Below are positions 24,039 to 33,749 of a DNA stretch of 64,000 nt, piece after piece. Within the stretch, counting starts at the first letter, position 1. Every line of letters begins with the position of its first letter. The notes beneath the pieces are model-generated. The model did not search any database and was not told the DNA's origin. It saw only the letters and a list, made by a program, of their open reading frames with translations. The stretch is from an uncultured Tolumonas sp. (GTDB taxonomy: Bacteria; Pseudomonadota; Gammaproteobacteria; Enterobacterales; Aeromonadaceae), in contig NZ_OY782757.1 of NCBI RefSeq assembly GCF_963678185.1, positions 1,623,001 through 1,687,000 on the forward strand, written 5' to 3'. The position numbers and the translations under genes are program-made.

Positions 24039-26060
24039 CTAAACGCTCCCTCGCGATAACGGTGAAATAGCGAAACCAAATACAGTAATATCGTCTCGTT
24101 GCGGGAAGTCTCCCTGATAACGAGCCAACTCTTCGACTAACTTAACTTGTTGTTCGGTTAACGATAATGACTGCCATTGCAACAAGAGTTGCTGGAAACG
24201 CTGACGACCAAAACCATAACCATTCGGTTCACCGGATTGATCTAACAAACCATCACTAACCAGATAACAACGGCTGTCGGCGGTCAATGGCAACCGATAA
24301 GTGGTGATCGGTTTATCGCGGCGGGTACGGCGTTTATAACCCAGCCCTCTACGGGCGGAAGACAATCGCTGCACGTCGCCAGCACCCGACAGATAGAGGT
24401 CAACACCACAACCGGCATATTCCACTTCCGCGGCCGACAGACGACACAAACCGATATCGAGACCATAATCCAGCCCCACCGAATCAGGGCTATGCTGTAA
24501 TGTCAGCCGGAGTTGTTCATCAATCGACAACAGCAGATCCGACAACGATTTATCTCGTGAACCAGTCAACACCTGCCGGATCACCGCATTCGCCGTCATG
24601 CTCATGAAAGCGCCCGGAATACCGTGACCAGTACAATCGACGACACCGATATAACAACCATCATCATCGGGTTGCAGAAAATAAAAATCACCGCCCACCA
24701 CATCACGCGGCAGCCAGATCACCATGTGTTCGGCCAGATAACGGCTCAGCAAGTCATAACGCGGCAAAATGGCACTTTGGATCATGCGGGCATAACGGAT
24801 CGAATCCAGGATCTGTTTGTTTTTCTGCTCCAGTTGCAAATTCGCACTGTGCAACTCTTCGGTCCGTTGCTGCACCCGCTCTTCCAGTAAGCGGGTGTTG
24901 TCACGAATAGTCTCGGCCATGCGATTAAATCCGATCGATAAGCGACCGATTTCATCATTCCGTTTATCTGTCAGCTGCCCCGCATAGTTACCGGTCGCCA
25001 CCTGACGTGCGGCGCTATCCAGCGGATCCAGTCGTTTTAACACCAGTTTTTGCAAAATCCAGGTGACAATTAGCAGACACACAAACAACGCTAACACCAA
25101 GACCAGAAGTAGCGATGAAAAGATCTGTCCGCCAATCAGTTTATCCAGATCCATCACCGTGACATTCAGCCAGTGCATTTCCGGTAAATAAGCTAGCCCG
25201 ACTAATTGCACATGACCGTCTAAGGTCAGAAACAGGGTTTTGACTTGCTCAGGTGCCGCCTGCAGTTCGGTTATCGCCGTTTGCAACGCCACACGATCTT
25301 GCGGCACAGACAGCAGATTGAATAAGGTAAAGCGCACCTTGGCATCTTTTGTCTGACTATTTAAATCAATGTAATCCCGATTGGGGTGCGCCTGAATCGC
25401 CGCGCTGTCATCGATTAAAATGTTGGTTACACCGTCGTGCCCGTTCTTAATAAATTCATGCACAAACGCCGAGAGATCCATCCCGGTGCCGGCCATGCCC
25501 AGATAGCGGCCGTCTTTAGTGCGGATCTGTGTATTGATCCAGACTTTGGTGACATCCAGTGCCACGTCATGATCAACATTGAGGGAATAGGGTTCATTAC
25601 GCGTGCGGGAAACGAAATACCACTTATCTTGCGGAATTTGTGGATCCAGTGTGAATCTCAGCTCATGACCACTATATTGTTTTTGATGATCGTTGTAGTA
25701 ATAGTGACGGGAGCTATCAATAACATAGAAAAAACTACCATCCTGAAAAGATTGACGGAAACTTTCCAGCTCTTGCAAAGCTTGTGCTTTCAAGGTTGAG
25801 TTTGATTCATTTTGTGCCCATGTCTGCAACATCGGCGAATCGGATAATTTCCGCGATAACGCGATCTCTTTAAGGATCGGGGCCCGGATCCGAGCTTTTT
25901 CGTACAGCACCTGTTTCTCAGCAAAACGTACACCGAGTGTGCGCGTGATACTGCTACTGACGCTATTAAACGCCAGCAAGGTCAATGCGATTGTAACGAT
26001 GTAAGCCATCGCCATCAGCAACACAAACTTGCCGCGTAAACTACCCAGCAGTAATGGCAT
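24039..26060 (-). CDS. siaA: SiaA, membrane sensor with HAMP and PP2C-type phosphatase
   Basis: A 673-residue inner-membrane protein. One membrane helix is near residues 12-33, a periplasmic Cache-like sensor spans about 45-300, a second helix about 308-335, then HAMP, a coiled coil (LLEERVQQRTEELHSANLQL) and a SpoIIE/PP2C phosphatase from about 430. Metal-binding motifs are DVVGGDFYF, VDCTGHGIPGAFMS and LVSDGLLDQ. In P. aeruginosa SiaA dephosphorylates SiaC in response to surfactant or carbon-source cues and drives aggregation. It is the first gene of the operon; GAGGAAAGG precedes the ATG. Confidence 0.9.
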   Translation of the reverse strand: MPLLLGSLRGKFVLLMAMAYIVTIALTLLAFNSVSSSITRTLGVRFAEKQVLYEKARIRAPILKEIALSRKLSDSPMLQTWAQNESNSTLKAQALQELESFRQSFQDGSFFYVIDSSRHYYYNDHQKQYSGHELRFTLDPQIPQDKWYFVSRTRNEPYSLNVDHDVALDVTKVWINTQIRTKDGRYLGMAGTGMDLSAFVHEFIKNGHDGVTNILIDDSAAIQAHPNRDYIDLNSQTKDAKVRFTLFNLLSVPQDRVALQTAITELQAAPEQVKTLFLTLDGHVQLVGLAYLPEMHWLNVTVMDLDKLIGGQIFSSLLLVLVLALFVCLLIVTWILQKLVLKRLDPLDSAARQVATGNYAGQLTDKRNDEIGRLSIGFNRMAETIRDNTRLLEERVQQRTEELHSANLQLEQKNKQILDSIRYARMIQSAILPRYDLLSRYLAEHMVIWLPRDVVGGDFYFLQPDDDGCYIGVVDCTGHGIPGAFMSMTANAVIRQVLTGSRDKSLSDLLLSIDEQLRLTLQHSPDSVGLDYGLDIGLCRLSAAEVEYAGCGVDLYLSGAGDVQRLSSARRGLGYKRRTRRDKPITTYRLPLTADSRCYLVSDGLLDQSGEPNGYGFGRQRFQQLLLQWQSLSLTEQQVKLVEELARYQGDFPQRDDITVFGFAISPLSRGSV

Positions 26061-26213
26061 CCTTTCCTCGCCAATTAGTAGTTAGTCATTTTTATCTGCA
26101 ACAGATTAGCAACGTTTTGTTAATACAGAAATAATATTTACCATTTCAGCAACAAGATACATCGGGATCATTAAAAAGGAATGGCAGAGATGAATCAGGG
26201 GATTTAAGAAATT

Positions 26214-26287
26214 TGGAGCGGGCGATGGGAATCGAACCCACGCTATCTGCTTGGGAAGCAGAAGTTCTGCCATTGAACTACGCCCGC
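26214..26287 (-). tRNA. tRNA-Gly (anticodon CCC)
   Basis: A 74-base cloverleaf on the minus strand begins GCGGGCGTAG and has CCA encoded. The anticodon loop TTCCCAA gives CCC. It stands alone between siaA and the rapA promoter region. Confidence 0.96.
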
Positions 26288-26552
26288 TCTGGCTGGATGT
26301 GCAGAGTAACCAAACCAATCTTTTTTGGCAACGACTACTGACAACTTCTGACAATATGATCAAATGGTTGAACGATTTTTAGACTATTCTCTCATTCATC
26401 CCCTCATAAAAACTTTACTTGATAGCGGATGACCCTAGGTGAAGCTTCGGGTAATATAGCGCCCCTTTTTCAGGTCGGCACACCCGACCTTCGCTTAAGC
26501 TGCGTAGCAGTTGCTTTCGAATAGTTATTTTTTGATACCTGTGGAGTTTTAG

Positions 26553-29429
26553 ATGTCCTTTGCACTAGGCCAACGCTGGATCAGTGATACCGAAACTGAT
26601 CTTGGATTAGGTACCGTGGTAGCAATAGAGGGTCGCATGATCACCCTATTGTTCCCCGCTAATGGCGAACAGCGTTTGTATGCCCGCGAAAGTGCGCCCG
26701 TCACTCGTGTCCGTTTTAATGAAGGCGACCGTATTACCAGCCATGAAGAGTGGCAATTGGATGTACGTGCGGTCGAAGAAACCGATGGTCTGCTGACCTA
26801 TCACGGCACCCGGGTGGATGATGGTGCTGAAGTCGCACTGCGTGAAGTGATGCTGAATAACTTCATCAAATTTAATAAACCGCAAGACCGTCTGTTTGCC
26901 GGCCAGATCGACCGTCATTCTCGTTTTGCGCTGCGTTATGAAGCGCTGACCCACCAGCATGCCCGTCGTCGGAACCCAACCCGTGGTTTGGCTAGTGGTC
27001 GTGTCAGCTTAATCCCGCATCAGTTGCATATCGCCCGTGAAGTCGGTCATCGTCATGCGCCTCGCGTATTGCTGGCCGACGAAGTAGGCTTAGGTAAAAC
27101 CATTGAAGCCGGCATGATCATCCACCAGCAACTGCTGTCTGGCCGTGCGAAACGTGTTTTGATCTTGGTGCCGGATTCACTGCAATATCAGTGGCTGGTG
27201 GAAATGCTGCGCCGCTTCAACCTAATGTTCTCATTGTTTGATGAAGAGCGTTGTGTCGAATCTGAGCATGATGCAGTCAACCCGTTTGAAACTGAACAAT
27301 TCGTGTTATGCAGCTTAGACTGGTTGCGTAAGAAAAAAGCCCGCTTTGAACAAGTGCTCGAATGCGAGTGGGATCTGCTGGTAGTCGATGAAGCCCACCA
27401 TCTGGTATGGAGCGAAGATGCGCCAAGCCGTGAATATCAGGTCGTCGAAGCATTAGCGGAAGAGATCCCGGGTGTGTTGCTGCTGACGGCGACCCCTGAT
27501 CAATTAGGCCATGCGAGTCACTTTGCGCGTCTGCGCTTGCTCGACCCTGAGCGTTTCTACGATTACGAGGCGTTTGTTGCCGAAGAACAAGCCTACGGCC
27601 AGATCGCCGATGCCGCGCAACCATTACTGAATGGTGATGCACTGAATGCCGAGCAAATCACCGTACTGCAGAGTTTGTTGCCGGAATTGGATGCCGCTCA
27701 ACTGCAGAGCGATGAATACCGTGAAGAGGTGCTGAAAGACTTGCTCGATCGCCACGGCACCGGTCGTATTTTGTTCCGTAACACCCGCGCTGCCAGTGCT
27801 GGTTTCCCAGTTCGTGAACTGCATGCCTACCCAATGCCACTGCCCGATCAGTATAAAACTGCCATCCGCGTCATGGGTATGATGGGCGGCAACACTGGTG
27901 ATGCACTGACAAAAGCCAAACGTTATCTCTACCCGGAAAAAATCTTCGGTCAGTTTGAAGGCGATAACGCGTCGTGGACCCAGTTCGACCCGCGCGTCGA
28001 TTGGCTGCTGAACCTGATCAAAACCGAACGCCATGAAAAAATTCTGGTGATCTGCTCTGAAGCCGCCTCTGCACTGACGCTGGAAAACACCCTGCGCACT
28101 CGTGAAGGCGTGCGTTGCACCGTATTCCACGAGGGCATGAGCCTGCTGGAGCGTGACAAATCGGCGGCTTATTTTGCTGATCCGGATGGTGGCGCGCAGG
28201 TGATGCTGTGCTCTGAAATTGGTTCAGAAGGTCGTAACTTCCAGTTCGCCCGTCATCTGGTGCTGTTCGATCTGCCGCTGAACCCCGATCTGCTGGAACA
28301 GCGTATCGGTCGTCTCGATCGTATCGGTCAGAAAAACGTCGTGCAGATCCACGTGCCATACTTGGAAGAAACGCCACAACGCACGCTGATCCGCTGGTAT
28401 CACGAAGGATTAGATGCCTTCGAGCACACCTGCCCGACTGGTCGTGTGGTGTTTGATCAGGTGCAAGATCAGCTGTTCACGCTGCTGGCCGATAACCAGA
28501 GCAGTGACGATGCCATGACGCCGCTGCTGCAACAAACCCGTGCCCTGCACGATGAGCTGAAAGCCAAACTGGAACAGGGCCGCGACCGTCTGCTGGAAAT
28601 CCAATCCAGCGGTGGCAAACATGCCCAGCAACTGGTCGAGCAATTGGAAGAAGAAGACGACGACACCAGTCTGGTCGCCTTCGCACTGCACCTGTTTGAT
28701 GACATCGGGATCGCACAAGATGATCGTGGCGAACAGGCCGTGGTGCTGACGCCGACCGATCACATGCTGATCCCAAGCTTCCCTGGTCTGCCGGAAGATG
28801 GCGTCACCGTGACCTTTGAACGTGATGTAGCCTTAAGCCGTGAAGACTTGAGCTTCCTGACGTGGGATCACCCGATGATCCGCGGTGGTATCGATCTGGT
28901 GCTGGCCTCTGATATTGGTTCCACCGCCGTGTCGCTGCTGAAAAACAGCAAAATGCCCGCCGGAACCATCTTCCTTGAGCTGATCTTTGTGGCCGAATCC
29001 GTTAGTCACCCGCAGTTGTATCGCTTCCTACCGCCAACGCCGATCCGTCTGCTGCTGGATAAAAACAGTAATAACGTCGGTGAACAAGTGGGCTTCGTAC
29101 AATTCCATCGTCAGTTGATGCCAATCAACCGTCAGCTGGCCAGCAAATTGGTATCGAGTTCGCAAGCAGTGATCCATGAGATGATTGGCAAAGCAGAACA
29201 AGTTGCGCATCCACGCATGGAGCAAATTGTTGCCGATGCACGTCAGACCATGCAACACACGCTGACTGCCGAGCTAACCCGTATGGAACAACTCAAAGCC
29301 ATCAACCCATCGGTACGTGACAGTGAACTGGAGCATTTGCGTGAACTGCGTCAGGAACTGAATCATCTGATGGATAAAACGCAACTTAAACTGGATGCGG
29401 TCCGCTTTGTAGTAGTCACCAACCAGTAA
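26553..29429 (+). CDS. rapA: RNA polymerase-associated ATPase RapA
   Basis: A 958-residue Swi2/Snf2-type protein (E. coli RapA, 968) that frees stalled RNA polymerase for reuse. Two Tudor-like domains fill the first 110 residues. The ATPase core has Walker A GLGKT at 179-183 and the DEAHH box at 279-283; the second RecA-like lobe contains [12 protein letters not shown] and [11 protein letters not shown]. The C-terminal RapA-specific region follows. Upstream 26472-26490 holds a small AGGTCGG / CCGACCT hairpin of unknown role. Confidence 0.97.
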   Translation: MSFALGQRWISDTETDLGLGTVVAIEGRMITLLFPANGEQRLYARESAPVTRVRFNEGDRITSHEEWQLDVRAVEETDGLLTYHGTRVDDGAEVALREVMLNNFIKFNKPQDRLFAGQIDRHSRFALRYEALTHQHARRRNPTRGLASGRVSLIPHQLHIAREVGHRHAPRVLLADEVGLGKTIEAGMIIHQQLLSGRAKRVLILVPDSLQYQWLVEMLRRFNLMFSLFDEERCVESEHDAVNPFETEQFVLCSLDWLRKKKARFEQVLECEWDLLVVDEAHHLVWSEDAPSREYQVVEALAEEIPGVLLLTATPDQLGHASHFARLRLLDPERFYDYEAFVAEEQAYGQIADAAQPLLNGDALNAEQITVLQSLLPELDAAQLQSDEYREEVLKDLLDRHGTGRILFRNTRAASAGFPVRELHAYPMPLPDQYKTAIRVMGMMGGNTGDALTKAKRYLYPEKIFGQFEGDNASWTQFDPRVDWLLNLIKTERHEKILVICSEAASALTLENTLRTREGVRCTVFHEGMSLLERDKSAAYFADPDGGAQVMLCSEIGSEGRNFQFARHLVLFDLPLNPDLLEQRIGRLDRIGQKNVVQIHVPYLEETPQRTLIRWYHEGLDAFEHTCPTGRVVFDQVQDQLFTLLADNQSSDDAMTPLLQQTRALHDELKAKLEQGRDRLLEIQSSGGKHAQQLVEQLEEEDDDTSLVAFALHLFDDIGIAQDDRGEQAVVLTPTDHMLIPSFPGLPEDGVTVTFERDVALSREDLSFLTWDHPMIRGGIDLVLASDIGSTAVSLLKNSKMPAGTIFLELIFVAESVSHPQLYRFLPPTPIRLLLDKNSNNVGEQVGFVQFHRQLMPINRQLASKLVSSSQAVIHEMIGKAEQVAHPRMEQIVADARQTMQHTLTAELTRMEQLKAINPSVRDSELEHLRELRQELNHLMDKTQLKLDAVRFVVVTNQ

Positions 29430-29453
29430 TTTACGGCACAATAGCCACACTCA

Positions 29454-29479
29454 GGGTGTCAGCTTCTGGCACCCTTTTT
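29454..29479 (+). terminator. Terminator after rapA
   Basis: A 9-bp stem GGGTGTCAG / CTGGCACCC with one mismatched pair and a 3-base loop precedes five T. Confidence 0.88.
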
Positions 29480-29503
29480 ATCATCTGAATGCACGGAAAC
29501 CAC

Positions 29504-30166
29504 ATGAGCACCTTTGTTTACAACCCACCGATGGAGCCTTATCTCGATATCCTGTACGAGGATGAGCACATTATTGTGATGAATAAACCAAGTGGCCTGC
29601 TCAGTGTGCCGGGAAAAGCCGTTGAACATGCCGACAGCATCGCATGGCGCGTACGTCAGCGTTGCCCAGAAGCCGGCAGCGTACATCGTCTGGATATGAG
29701 CACCTCAGGTGTGATCTTGATGGCAAAATATTCCAAAGCGACCGGCATTTTGGGAAAACAGTTTCAAGAACGTAAAACCGGTAAATTTTATTACGCTTGG
29801 GTCTATGGCCAGGTAGAAGGTACGGAAGGCGATATTGATTTGCCTTTGTGTGTGGATTGGGAAAACCGCCCACTGCAACGTGTCGATTATGAAAATGGCC
29901 GCTCCGCGCAAACCCATTGGGAACGTATTCGTGTTGAAGCCGATCGCACATTGATGAAACTAACGCCTTATACCGGGCGCTCCCATCAGTTACGCGTGCA
30001 CATGCGAGAGCTGGGCCACCCGATTTTGGGCGATCATCTGTATGCCCCGAAAGAAGCGCAAGATCTGGTGCCACATTTACAGCTGCATGCTGCTATGCTC
30101 AGTTTTTATCATCCGGTTACCGGTGAACCGATGCAATTTGAAGCACCGGCACCATTTCCGACTTAA
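29504..30166 (+). CDS. rluA: Pseudouridine synthase RluA
   Basis: A 220-residue dual-specificity synthase that makes pseudouridine at 23S rRNA position 746 and tRNA position 32. The catalytic Asp is in HRLDMSTSG; NKPSGLLSVPG and TGRSHQLRVHM are further family motifs. There is no S4 domain, as in E. coli RluA. The ATG at 29504 aligns with the family and has GGAA upstream; one five codons earlier does not. Confidence 0.93.
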   Translation: MSTFVYNPPMEPYLDILYEDEHIIVMNKPSGLLSVPGKAVEHADSIAWRVRQRCPEAGSVHRLDMSTSGVILMAKYSKATGILGKQFQERKTGKFYYAWVYGQVEGTEGDIDLPLCVDWENRPLQRVDYENGRSAQTHWERIRVEADRTLMKLTPYTGRSHQLRVHMRELGHPILGDHLYAPKEAQDLVPHLQLHAAMLSFYHPVTGEPMQFEAPAPFPT

Positions 30167-30192
30167 GAACCAATTATTAAGAGAGCAATATC

Positions 30193-31095
30193 ATGATGCG
30201 CTGGCTGATCTGTTGCTGTGTTCTGTGGTCATCATTGCTACTGGCGGCAGAAACAACCCCAGCTACCGCACCGGCTACACCGACCACTGAAACCCAAGCT
30301 GCCGCCAATGAAGTGGTACCAGCGGGTGAACCTGCAACCTCAGCTGCAACAAACACCACCAGTGCAGCATCATCAGCTACACCAACCAAACCGACTGCTT
30401 CAGCCGCAGAGCCAACGGAACAAGATCCAGAATATCTGATCCAACAACAGGATTGGCAGAAGCACCCTGATGCCCGTCAGTTTGGTCAAAACTGGGTTTT
30501 ATTGCACAAGAGCGAACAATCGTTTGAACTTGGCGTCGCGATCTTGTTGCCGGAATGGCAAAAAACTGCGTCACTGTTACCGTTGTCGCAAGCGTTGAGT
30601 CGGCAAGGTTTTGACTGTGTGATCCTACTGCCTACACCACAACAACAAGCGGTGAACCCCGGCGATGAAAAACAGCAGGAAGCGATTAACAAACAGTTGG
30701 AACTGTGGAGCAGCCGGTTAGCCAGTGTGGATGAAAATCTGAATGTGTCCGGTGGCCATCGATTGGTGCTGGCACAAGGCAGCAGCGCCGTCTGGCTGGG
30801 GCAATTACTAAATGCTGACAAGCTCAATAAACCTGATGCAATTATCTTGTTGAATGCGTTTTACCCTGATAAACAGGCAAATCTGCTTCAAGCAACACAG
30901 CTCAGCAGCAGTACCTTACCCATTTTAGATTTATATCAGGAAGAGCACAGCAACTGGCTGACACAAGCCGCGCAACAACGCAAAATTGCCGCAAAACGCG
31001 CGACCAAACTAAACTGGCGGCAACAAACCATCAATGACTTAGGTGATAGCCCCGAGCGCATCAAAGGCTGGCTGACCACGCTCGGTTGGAAATAA
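30193..31095 (+). CDS. DUF3530 family secreted protein
   Basis: A 300-residue protein with an N-terminal signal peptide of about 20 residues ending near LLLAAE, then a 60-residue linker of almost only Ala, Thr, Pro, Ser and Glu, then a folded domain of the DUF3530 (alpha/beta-hydrolase-like) family. LVLAQGSSAVWLGQLL resembles a nucleophile-elbow region, but no canonical catalytic triad can be assigned. It is probably periplasmic. It follows rluA by 26 bases and converges on djlA. Confidence 0.78.
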   Translation: MMRWLICCCVLWSSLLLAAETTPATAPATPTTETQAAANEVVPAGEPATSAATNTTSAASSATPTKPTASAAEPTEQDPEYLIQQQDWQKHPDARQFGQNWVLLHKSEQSFELGVAILLPEWQKTASLLPLSQALSRQGFDCVILLPTPQQQAVNPGDEKQQEAINKQLELWSSRLASVDENLNVSGGHRLVLAQGSSAVWLGQLLNADKLNKPDAIILLNAFYPDKQANLLQATQLSSSTLPILDLYQEEHSNWLTQAAQQRKIAAKRATKLNWRQQTINDLGDSPERIKGWLTTLGWK

Positions 31096-31101
31096 GCACG
31101 A

Positions 31102-31938
31102 TCATAAACCACGCGCTTGTTTGATCAGCTCCCACGCTTGTTGAATTTCCTGCGCTTTCTCTTTCGCCATGTTCATCATCTCTGGCGGTAAACCTTTAGA
31201 GATCAGCTTATCCGGATGATGCTGTGACATCTGTTTACGATAAGCTTTCTTTACATCAGTATCGGAAACATCGGCTGATACCCCCAAAATCGCATAGGCA
31301 TCACGCAGGCGATCTCGGCCCGGCATTTGCTGCTGCCCTGCCCCGGATGAAGAATAGCGTTGCTGCTGTTGTCCCTGATGTGAAAAGTTAAAGCCCGCTT
31401 CCGCCATCGCCAATAGCTGTTCCAGCTCCCAGCGCGAGAAACCTAATAGCTCCGCCACTTCCAGTAAGCGCTGGCGCGAAGATGCATGCAGTGCACCATT
31501 GGCAAAGGCCGCCTGCAATTGCATATCCAGAAAGACCCGCAACAGATCAGGCCGTCCGCGACAGGAACGCCGAAACAGCGCCAAAGATCCTTCCAGATCG
31601 TACTCGGCTTCCTTTCCCTGCCGGAACGAATCTTGTGCTTCACGGCGCAATTCACCGCCCAGCCCCATGCGATCCATAAACAGGGTGGCAACCTGAATTT
31701 GTTGCTCGGTAACGCGCCCTGCCGCTTTGGCAATATTCCCCATCACGGCAAATGCCGTGTGTAAAAATAACGCCTGTTCTTCACGGGTTGGTGTGCGCCA
31801 GCGGCCAAAACCACCACTGCGCTGTGCCTGCAAACCCTGATCGTAGATATGCCCAATCCATAAACCGAGCAATGCACCAGGAATATTGAGGATCCATAAT
31901 CCCACCAGAAAACCGATAATTTTGCCTTTAACCGGCAT
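31102..31938 (-). CDS. djlA: Membrane-anchored co-chaperone DjlA
   Basis: A 278-residue type III membrane J-protein. A single glycine-zipper helix near residues 6-28 anchors it, a TerB-like helical domain covers about 50-190, and a C-terminal J domain has the HPD motif in QHHPDKL. It stimulates DnaK and is linked to envelope stress and capsule signalling in E. coli. Its start overlaps the end of murU by 11 bases. Confidence 0.93.
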   Translation of the reverse strand: MPVKGKIIGFLVGLWILNIPGALLGLWIGHIYDQGLQAQRSGGFGRWRTPTREEQALFLHTAFAVMGNIAKAAGRVTEQQIQVATLFMDRMGLGGELRREAQDSFRQGKEAEYDLEGSLALFRRSCRGRPDLLRVFLDMQLQAAFANGALHASSRQRLLEVAELLGFSRWELEQLLAMAEAGFNFSHQGQQQQRYSSSGAGQQQMPGRDRLRDAYAILGVSADVSDTDVKKAYRKQMSQHHPDKLISKGLPPEMMNMAKEKAQEIQQAWELIKQARGL

Positions 31939-32629
31939 GCGAACCTCGCTGTAATTCCTGATCTACTCGCAGTAAATCTTGATCTAACTGGTATAACCGC
32001 TCGGGGGTGCCAATATCCCGCCAATCGGCATTAAGATGGGAACCAGCCACTTGCTGCGTTGTCATCCAATGGCGCAAGATCGGCGCCAGTTTATGTACAC
32101 CGGGTTCCAACGGTAAGAAGCTTCGCGGGCGATAAATACCGATGCCACTAAAGGTCAAGCCAGGGCAATCTTCCACCCGATCATGACGCAAACTAAAATC
32201 ACCCTGCGGGTGCTGTGGCGGATTATCCGCTAACCAAAGATGGGCATGGTCGCTTTCCGCCAACAGTTGGGAGCTAAACTGGTTGTAGTCGACATCTAAC
32301 CAGATATCACCATTCAACACTAAAAATGGCTCATCCCCCAATAACGGCAAGGCTTGACGAATACCACCAGCGGTTTCCAACCCAGCAGCCCCTTCGGCAG
32401 ACCAACTGATCTCAACACCAAATTGCTCACCATTCCCCAGATAATCAATCAGTTTTTGTCCAAGCCAGGCGTGGTTAATGACTAGTTGCGTAATACCGGC
32501 GTGTTTCAGTTTTTCAATATGATGTTGGATCAACGGCTTACCGCCTGCCACCAGCAACGGTTTGGGCAGATGATCGGTTAACGGGCGCATCCGTTCACCG
32601 CGTCCGGCGGCCAAGATCATCGCCTTCAT
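31928..32629 (-). CDS. murU: N-acetylmuramate-1-phosphate uridylyltransferase MurU
   Basis: A 233-residue sugar-nucleotide transferase. LAAGRGERMRPLT followed by KPLL is the nucleotide-binding signature, and LNGDIWLD holds a metal-binding Asp. Together with AmgK it converts recycled MurNAc to UDP-MurNAc, a route that bypasses MurA and gives intrinsic fosfomycin tolerance in Pseudomonas; enterics lack it. It overlaps amgK by four bases. Confidence 0.9.
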   Translation of the reverse strand: MKAMILAAGRGERMRPLTDHLPKPLLVAGGKPLIQHHIEKLKHAGITQLVINHAWLGQKLIDYLGNGEQFGVEISWSAEGAAGLETAGGIRQALPLLGDEPFLVLNGDIWLDVDYNQFSSQLLAESDHAHLWLADNPPQHPQGDFSLRHDRVEDCPGLTFSGIGIYRPRSFLPLEPGVHKLAPILRHWMTTQQVAGSHLNADWRDIGTPERLYQLDQDLLRVDQELQRGSHAG

Positions 32630-33609
32630 GAGGCAGTTTCCATATCAAATGCAGGTAACGCGCGCTGTTCCAACCAAGCAGCAAACGCCGCCAGTTGCGG
32701 ATAACGCGCAGCAACATCACGCGCATAACCGAGCGTACGCGGGATATCTTTCAGATAGCCAGATTTGCCATCTCGATGATACAAACGGGTAAAAATTCCC
32801 GCCGCTTTCAGATGACGCTGCATGCCCGTCAGATCCAGCCATTCCACAAATTGTGCGTAAGACACATCCGATAAAATCCCTGATTCGCGATACAGCTGAT
32901 AAGCCTGCGCAACACCTTGTTCAATCACCGCATCAGGCCAGCGACAGTAACAATCTTTCAGCAACGAAACGGCATCGTAGGTCAACGGGCCAAGCACCAT
33001 ATCCTGAAAGTCGATCACTGCCAGCGATTCATCCGCTAATACCATCAGATTACGGCTGTGAAAATCACGATGCATGACCACTTGTGGCTGTTGCAGATTA
33101 TTGGCTGTCAGTAATGCAAAGGTTTCCGCCAATAGCTCTTTTTCTGCCACCGAAAGAGTGAGTTGTAAGTGCTTTTCTAACAACCATTCCGGAAAAATGC
33201 TGTTTTCCCGCGCCATAAATTCAGCATCAAAAACCGGCAACTCAAGCTTGATGTTTGTTAGCTGTGGTAACACCTGCAACGCTTTTTGATACCATACAGC
33301 AACCGACTCTTCATTGAGACGAGTTAATAATGAGTCATCGCCTAAATCAGAAACACACAAGAAACCTTGTTCCAAGTCAGAATGGTGCACGACCGGCGCC
33401 GCGATGTTTGTGCGCTGTAAAGCTTGTGCGTTATCGATGAACTCACGATTTTTTTCCGTTTCTGGCGGTGCATCCACCCAAATCCGGTTAGCGGCACGAT
33501 AATATTTACGAAAACTGGCATCACCAGAAATCAGACGTAAAGTTAAGTCAGGATTTTGTTCAATTTGTTGTGCCCATCGCTGTAGTTGGGCATGGCGTTG
33601 CGTCATCAT
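32626..33609 (-). CDS. amgK: N-acetylmuramate/N-acetylglucosamine anomeric kinase AmgK
   Basis: A 327-residue kinase of the aminoglycoside-phosphotransferase fold. The catalytic loop MHRDFHSRNLMV and metal-binding IDFQDMVLGP are intact. It phosphorylates MurNAc at C1 for MurU. It is the first gene of the amgK-murU-djlA group and is divergent from lptD, an arrangement common outside enterics. The first two codons are both ATG. Confidence 0.92.
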   Translation of the reverse strand: MMTQRHAQLQRWAQQIEQNPDLTLRLISGDASFRKYYRAANRIWVDAPPETEKNREFIDNAQALQRTNIAAPVVHHSDLEQGFLCVSDLGDDSLLTRLNEESVAVWYQKALQVLPQLTNIKLELPVFDAEFMARENSIFPEWLLEKHLQLTLSVAEKELLAETFALLTANNLQQPQVVMHRDFHSRNLMVLADESLAVIDFQDMVLGPLTYDAVSLLKDCYCRWPDAVIEQGVAQAYQLYRESGILSDVSYAQFVEWLDLTGMQRHLKAAGIFTRLYHRDGKSGYLKDIPRTLGYARDVAARYPQLAAFAAWLEQRALPAFDMETAS

Positions 33610-33749
33610 GCTGGCAGGCTCTTACTCGGTGTTAGCCGTTATCGGAATAATGCTTTATCATAGCCCGCTACCATAAAAGAATGACCGTGAAAGCACAACC
33701 GCCGAAAGGCTCCAAGTGCTTCGTCAGTTGCCAGGGGATCTGATTACCA

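Noticed and set aside
27624..28130. 168-codon ORF antisense to rapA, and other long antisense ORFs there
   Set aside because: Shadow frames of a codon-biased gene; no ribosome site or family match.
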